DNA of 64,000 nt, taken from contig NZ_SMNQ01000004.1 in assembly GCF_004353505.1 (NCBI RefSeq), positions 62,001 through 126,000 on the forward strand, written 5' to 3'. The notes below the pieces were generated by a model. The model made no database searches. It had not been told where the DNA came from and saw only the letters and a list, made by a program, of their open reading frames with translations. This document shows, piece by piece, positions 61,001 to 64,000 of the stretch. A program made the position numbers and the translations under genes. Source of the stretch: Streptomyces sp. WAC05374. GTDB taxonomy: Bacteria > Actinomycetota > Actinomycetes > Streptomycetales > Streptomycetaceae. Positions within the stretch are counted from its first letter, which is position 1. Each line of letters starts with the position of its first letter.

Positions 61001-62017
61001 GTGCCGCGATCCCCGAAGCGCACCGGCCTGTCCACCGCGCTGTCCGCCGCCCTCTCCACCGTGCTCGCCGCCGCGGCCGTCGCCGCCACGGCCCCGGCCG
61101 CCCCGGCCGCCGAGGCCGGCGCCGCGAGCGCGGCCGGAACGCCGGCGCTGAAGGTGCTCTCGTACAACGCGTTCCTGTTCAGCAAGACGCTGTACCCGAA
61201 CTGGGGGCAGGACCACCGGGCGAAGGAGATACCGGCGGCGGCGTTCTTCCGGGGGCAGGACGTGGTGGTGCTCCAGGAGGCCTTCGACAACGGCGCCTCC
61301 GACGCGCTCATGCGCAACGCCGCCTCCCAGTACCCGTACCAGACGCCGGTGATGGGGCGCGGCAAGACGGGGTGGGACGCCACGAGCGGCGCGTACTCCG
61401 CCACGACGCCGGAGGACGGCGGGGTCACCGTGCTCAGCAAGTGGCCGATCATCCGCAAGGAGCAGTACGTCTACAAGGACGCCTGCGGGGCCGACTGGTA
61501 CTCCAACAAGGGCTTCGTCTACGCGGTGCTCGACGTGAACGGCTCCCGCGTCCACGTGGTCGGTACGCACGCCCAGTCGACCGACCCGGGGTGCGACAGC
61601 GGCGAGGCGGCTCAGATGCGCAGCCGCCAGTTCAAGGCGATGGACGCCTTCCTGGACGCCAAGAACATCCCCGCGTCCGAGCAGGTGCTGGTGGCGGGCG
61701 ACTTCAACGTGGACTCCCACAGCGCCGAGTACGCCACGATGCTCGCCGACGCGGGGCTGGCGGGTGCGGACGCCCGGACGGGCCACCCGTACTCCTTCGA
61801 CACCCGGGACAACTCGATCGCCGCCGAGCGCTACCCGAACGACCCCCGGGAGGACCTCGACTACGTCCTGCACCGGGCCGGTCATGTGAAGCCGGCGGGC
61901 TGGACGAACGAGGTGATCAAGGAGCAGAGCGCGCCCTGGACGGTCTCGAGCTGGGGCACGCAGTACACGTACACCAACCTCTCGGACCACTACCCGGTGG
62001 TCGCCTCCAGCCGGTAG
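61001..62017 (+). CDS. Secreted sphingomyelinase C-like phosphodiesterase (EEP fold)
   Basis: 338 aa from the GTG at 61001, five bases after GGAG; upstream GTG/ATG codons at 60944, 60956 and 60968 are in frame. Signal peptide to about residue 37 (AAPAAEA). Endonuclease/exonuclease/phosphatase fold: LSYNAFLFSK near 51, metal-binding Glu in VVLQEAFDNG near 88, GTHAQSTDPG near 188 with His, VAGDFNVDSH near 230, and SDHYPVV at the C-terminus with the catalytic Asp-His. This matches bacterial neutral sphingomyelinases (beta-toxin/SmcL class). It should release phosphocholine from sphingomyelin or act on related phospholipids. A Cys pair in DACGADW and GCDSGE may form a disulfide. Confidence 0.9.
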   Translation: MPRSPKRTGLSTALSAALSTVLAAAAVAATAPAAPAAEAGAASAAGTPALKVLSYNAFLFSKTLYPNWGQDHRAKEIPAAAFFRGQDVVVLQEAFDNGASDALMRNAASQYPYQTPVMGRGKTGWDATSGAYSATTPEDGGVTVLSKWPIIRKEQYVYKDACGADWYSNKGFVYAVLDVNGSRVHVVGTHAQSTDPGCDSGEAAQMRSRQFKAMDAFLDAKNIPASEQVLVAGDFNVDSHSAEYATMLADAGLAGADARTGHPYSFDTRDNSIAAERYPNDPREDLDYVLHRAGHVKPAGWTNEVIKEQSAPWTVSSWGTQYTYTNLSDHYPVVASSR

Positions 62018-62050
62018 CCGTGCGGTAGGGGGTGCGCGCCGGGGATGCGG

Positions 62051-62101
62051 CGGGCGTCCGCTTCCGGCGGGCGTCCGCATCCCGCGGGCGTCCGCTTCCG
62101 G
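62051..62101. repeat. 17-bp tandem repeat x3 between convergent genes
   Basis: CGGGCGTCCGCTTCCGG, CGGGCGTCCGCATCCCG and CGGGCGTCCGCTTCCGG follow one another without a gap. They lie 34 bases after the sphingomyelinase stop. They may fold as part of a terminator, but no single dominant stem is seen. Confidence 0.8.
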
Positions 62102-62111
62102 CGGCGGCTGA

Positions 62112-62158
62112 GGGCTCGTGGTGGCGGTTCGGGCTCGTGGTGGCGGTTCAGGGCTCGT
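62112..62158. repeat. 19-bp tandem repeat straddling the stop of the GNAT gene
   Basis: GGGCTCGTGGTGGCGGTTC occurs at 62112-62130 and again exactly at 62131-62149, then a partial copy (GGGCTCGT) begins at 62151. The stop codon of the minus-strand GNAT (62148-62150) lies inside it. Confidence 0.8.
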
Positions 62159-62927
62159 ACACGTACGGGGTCGTCGTCGACAGCGGTGTGAAACCGAGCC
62201 GCCGGAGGATGGGGCGGCTCATGCCGGAGGCGTCGACCTGGAGGTAGCGGTGACCGCGCTCGGCCGCGAGGCGGGCGCGGTGGGCGACCAGGGCACGATA
62301 GATGCCCCTGCCGCGCCACTCCGGCACGGTGCCGCCTCCCCACAGGCCGGCGAACACGGTGCCGGGCGGCAGCTCCAGGCGCGCGGAGCCCACCGGCCGG
62401 TCCCCGGCCAGGGCGACGACGGCGACCACGGTCTGCGGCCGCGCGGCGAGCTGGTCGAGGAGGCGGCGCCCCAGGTGCGTGGCGTCGGTGCCGAAGGCCC
62501 GCTCATGGACCTCCGTGACCAGGGCGACGCCCGCCTCGTCCGTCACCGCCCGCAGCTCGACGCCTTCGGGCGGCGGGGAGCCGGTGGCGCCCGGGCCGGC
62601 GGCCTCGGCGACCATCACGGCCTCCTCCGGCCCGGCGACGAAGCCGGCCGCCCGCAGCCGTTCGCCGAGGCCGGCCGGGCGGTCGTGCGCGTAGAGCTTC
62701 CATTCGAAGGCCCGGCCGAGCGCGGTGAAGTGGCGCACCTGCTCGGCGATCGCGCCGTCGGCCCGCGCCGCGTCGAGGTCCGACCACAGGACCCCGTTCC
62801 ACCCGTGGGCCGGGCCGGTCTGCCGCACCACGTCCCCCACCCGCTGCACCGTGGAGTCCGGCGCGTCGGGGCGTGCGTCGCGCCGTGTCTGCCGGTCGAA
62901 CAGGGCCAGGAGCGTGTCGTGATCCAT
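62148..62927 (-). CDS. GNAT-family N-acetyltransferase, two-domain
   Basis: 259 aa, ATG with GAGG seven bases upstream. The C-terminal half is a GNAT: GTVFAGLWGGGTVPEWRGRGIYRAL near 196-220, in which WRGRGI is the acetyl-CoA loop, and RGHRYLQVDASGMSRPIL. The N-terminal 110 residues are a degenerate acyltransferase-like region. Acceptor unknown. The stop lies within a 19-bp tandem repeat. Confidence 0.87.
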   Translation of the reverse strand: MDHDTLLALFDRQTRRDARPDAPDSTVQRVGDVVRQTGPAHGWNGVLWSDLDAARADGAIAEQVRHFTALGRAFEWKLYAHDRPAGLGERLRAAGFVAGPEEAVMVAEAAGPGATGSPPPEGVELRAVTDEAGVALVTEVHERAFGTDATHLGRRLLDQLAARPQTVVAVVALAGDRPVGSARLELPPGTVFAGLWGGGTVPEWRGRGIYRALVAHRARLAAERGHRYLQVDASGMSRPILRRLGFTPLSTTTPYVYEP

Positions 62928-63009
62928 GCGGGCACCTCAGCAGCCCCCGCCCGGGCGCGGCAACCGGTTTTCGCGGCCGTGCGGCGCGGTGCGCGGGCGC
63001 GCCGGCGGG

Positions 63010-63489
63010 TCAGTCGCCGTGGTCGTAGACCGTCACCGGTATGCCCCGGGCGAGCAGCCGTGCGGCTATGAGCGGCTCCACGCGGGACCACTTCCCGCCC
63101 GCGAGGCCGCAGCCGATGCGTGGCATGTGGACGGAGGCGCCCAGCTCGGCGGCCTTGCCGGCGACCCGGGCCAGCGCGGCGTCGATCGCCTCGTACCGCA
63201 CGGGCACCCCTTTGCTGCCCGTCCGCGTGCCCCGCTGGCCCACCATGTTGGCCACCCACAGGTAGGGCCCCACCTGGACGAACTGGACGGCGCCCAGGCC
63301 GAAGTCGTTGCCCGCGCGCTCCCGGTGCCAGCGGCGGTACGCGGCCTCGGGCTCCGGCCAGCGGCGGGAGAGGGCGAGGACGAACCCCTTGCCCCAGCCG
63401 CCCAGGTCGTTGCAGACATGCGCGATGATCCTGACGCCCTTGCCGGCCGGCGTGGTGGCGTCCCCCCGTACGTACGCGATCCCCGTCAT
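63010..63489 (-). CDS. Macro-domain ADP-ribose-binding protein
   Basis: 159 aa from the ATG at 63489; a TTG at 63519 is in frame. IAYVRGDATTPAG near 3-15, IIAHVCNDLGGWGKGFVLAL near 21-40 (with the Asn-Asp-Gly-Gly-Trp-Gly-Lys-Gly stretch of the Poa1p/TARG1-like class), and MPRIGCGLAGGKW near 123-135. Macro domains of this class hydrolyse ADP-ribose-1''-phosphate or remove ADP-ribose from proteins or nucleic acids. TACGGT lies seven bases before the ATG, pointing to a leaderless mRNA. Divergent from the MerR gene. Confidence 0.9.
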   Translation of the reverse strand: MTGIAYVRGDATTPAGKGVRIIAHVCNDLGGWGKGFVLALSRRWPEPEAAYRRWHRERAGNDFGLGAVQFVQVGPYLWVANMVGQRGTRTGSKGVPVRYEAIDAALARVAGKAAELGASVHMPRIGCGLAGGKWSRVEPLIAARLLARGIPVTVYDHGD

Positions 63490-63496
63490 ACGAACT

Positions 63497-63502
63497 ACCG
63501 TA
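63497..63502 (-). promoter_or_regulatory. Candidate leaderless -10 box of the macro-domain gene
   Basis: TACGGT on the minus strand, seven bases, then ATG at 63489, without a ribosome binding site. Confidence 0.4.
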
Positions 63503-63548
63503 CGGGCGACCACTGACAATCACCCCTGACTTTCACAGTGATGGTGAG

Positions 63549-63564
63549 ACAGCAATACTGTTGT
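63549..63564. promoter_or_regulatory. Candidate MerR operator and -10 region
   Basis: ACAGCAATACTGTTGT has 6-bp arms (one mismatch) around ATAC and contains AATACT, a possible -10 box for the MerR gene, with TTCACA 16 bases before it. MerR-type regulators usually bind such dyads in their own promoter. Confidence 0.35.
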
Positions 63565-63600
63565 ACTGACGCAGCGCACCAGCCGGAAGTGAGGCCCCGC

Positions 63601-64000
63601 ATGGCGACCGAGGCGACCGAGACCCAGGACCGGCAGCAGACGCTGACCGTCGACGAGCTGGCCGCCCGGGCGGGCGTCACCGTGCGGACCATCCGGTTCT
63701 ACGGCACCCGCGGTCTGCTGCCGCCGCCGGTGATCGGGCCGCGCCGGGTCGGCCACTACGGGCCGGAGCACCTGTCCCGGCTGGCGCTCATCGAGGAGCT
63801 CCAGCACCAGGGCATGACGCTCGCCGCCATCGAACGGTACCTGGAACAGCTCCCGCCCGACCTGAGCGCCGACGACCTGGCCATCCACCGGGCCCTGGTG
63901 GCGACATGGGCGCCCGACACGCCGGAGGAGATGCCGCGGGCCGAGCTGGAGCGGCGCGCCGGGCGGGCGCTCGGCGAGGAGGACCTGGACCGGCTCGCCG
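63601..64000 (+). CDS. MerR-family transcriptional regulator, C-terminus cut by window edge
   Basis: 133 residues are visible, starting at the ATG at 63601 with GAGG upstream. The MerR winged-helix lies near residues 15-82: TVDELAARAGVTVRTIRFYG, then GLLPPPVIGPRRVGHYG and LIEELQHQGMTLAAIERYL. The remainder begins an effector or coiled-coil region (PRAELERRAGRALGEEDL). No metal-binding Cys are seen so far, so it is more like the drug- or development-related MerR proteins than the metal sensors. The frame is open to the right edge. Confidence 0.88.
   Translation, partial: MATEATETQDRQQTLTVDELAARAGVTVRTIRFYGTRGLLPPPVIGPRRVGHYGPEHLSRLALIEELQHQGMTLAAIERYLEQLPPDLSADDLAIHRALVATWAPDTPEEMPRAELERRAGRALGEEDLDRLA

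Overview
The window is very GC-rich, has strongly third-position-GC-biased open frames, and is densely packed with secreted glycoside hydrolases, peptidases and regulators. Its marker genes are an actinomycete-type hopanoid operon, an SCO6745-family protein, an LPFR small protein, a DUF5941 protein and a LysM/M23 gene behind a c-di-AMP riboswitch. Together these point to a Streptomyces chromosome. No rRNA, tRNA, CRISPR array, prophage or intact IS element was seen. Both edges cut a gene: an acyltransferase-like membrane protein on the left and a MerR regulator on the right.

Region 1 (1-9022): a truncated HGSNAT-like membrane acyltransferase, a GH9 cellulase, an NAPE-PLD-like metallo-beta-lactamase-fold hydrolase, a TetR regulator whose start abuts a 143-bp MITE-like element, an SGNH hydrolase, a LysM/M23 cell-wall peptidase under a ydaO-type (c-di-AMP) riboswitch, a tyrosine phosphatase, and an XRE-cupin regulator with a 38-aa membrane peptide.

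Region 2 (9087-20722, all minus): a nine-gene hopanoid operon. HpnC, HpnD and HpnE make squalene from farnesyl diphosphate. A polyprenyl diphosphate synthase supplies prenyl precursor and Shc cyclises squalene to hopene. HpnH and HpnG build and depurinate the adenosyl side chain, and HpnO aminates it. A dxs copy inside the operon couples the product to the MEP pathway. An idi gene lies further on at 32167.

Region 3 (21174-28324, all minus): a probable cell-surface glycan or phosphopolymer cluster. It holds a DUF5941/CDP-alcohol phosphatidyltransferase, a cytidylyltransferase-like NTase, a dehydrogenase resembling archaeal sn-glycerol-1-phosphate dehydrogenases, a second CDP-alcohol phosphatidyltransferase, a GT2 glycosyltransferase and a Wzm/Wzt-type ABC exporter. 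galE is divergent at its head. This is the most interesting biosynthetic candidate in the window.

Region 4 (29661-46005): mixed housekeeping and accessory genes. These are a CDF metal exporter, a methyltransferase-GNAT fusion, idi, a HATPase-like protein, an enoyl-CoA hydratase, two DJ-1/PfpI proteins (one an AraC-type regulator), an SCO6745-family protein, tex, an ABC-F ATPase, a D-amino-acid oxidase, a GNAT and a BCCT osmolyte transporter. Several plus- and minus-strand genes here appear leaderless, with a TANNNT box six or seven bases before the start codon.

Region 5 (46082-51060): three secreted peptidases (M14, CocE/X-Pro type, M1).

Region 6 (51192-60004): a beta-glucan utilisation regulon. 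It contains a LacI repressor, a secreted GH81 endo-beta-1,3-glucanase, a sugar ABC importer (lipoprotein and two permeases) and a GH1 beta-glucosidase. Three copies of a GAGAGCGCTCTC palindrome, one before each transcription unit, mark the likely operator. The remainder (59958-64000) holds an MpaB-type protein, a secreted sphingomyelinase-like phosphodiesterase, a GNAT, a macro-domain protein and the truncated MerR gene.
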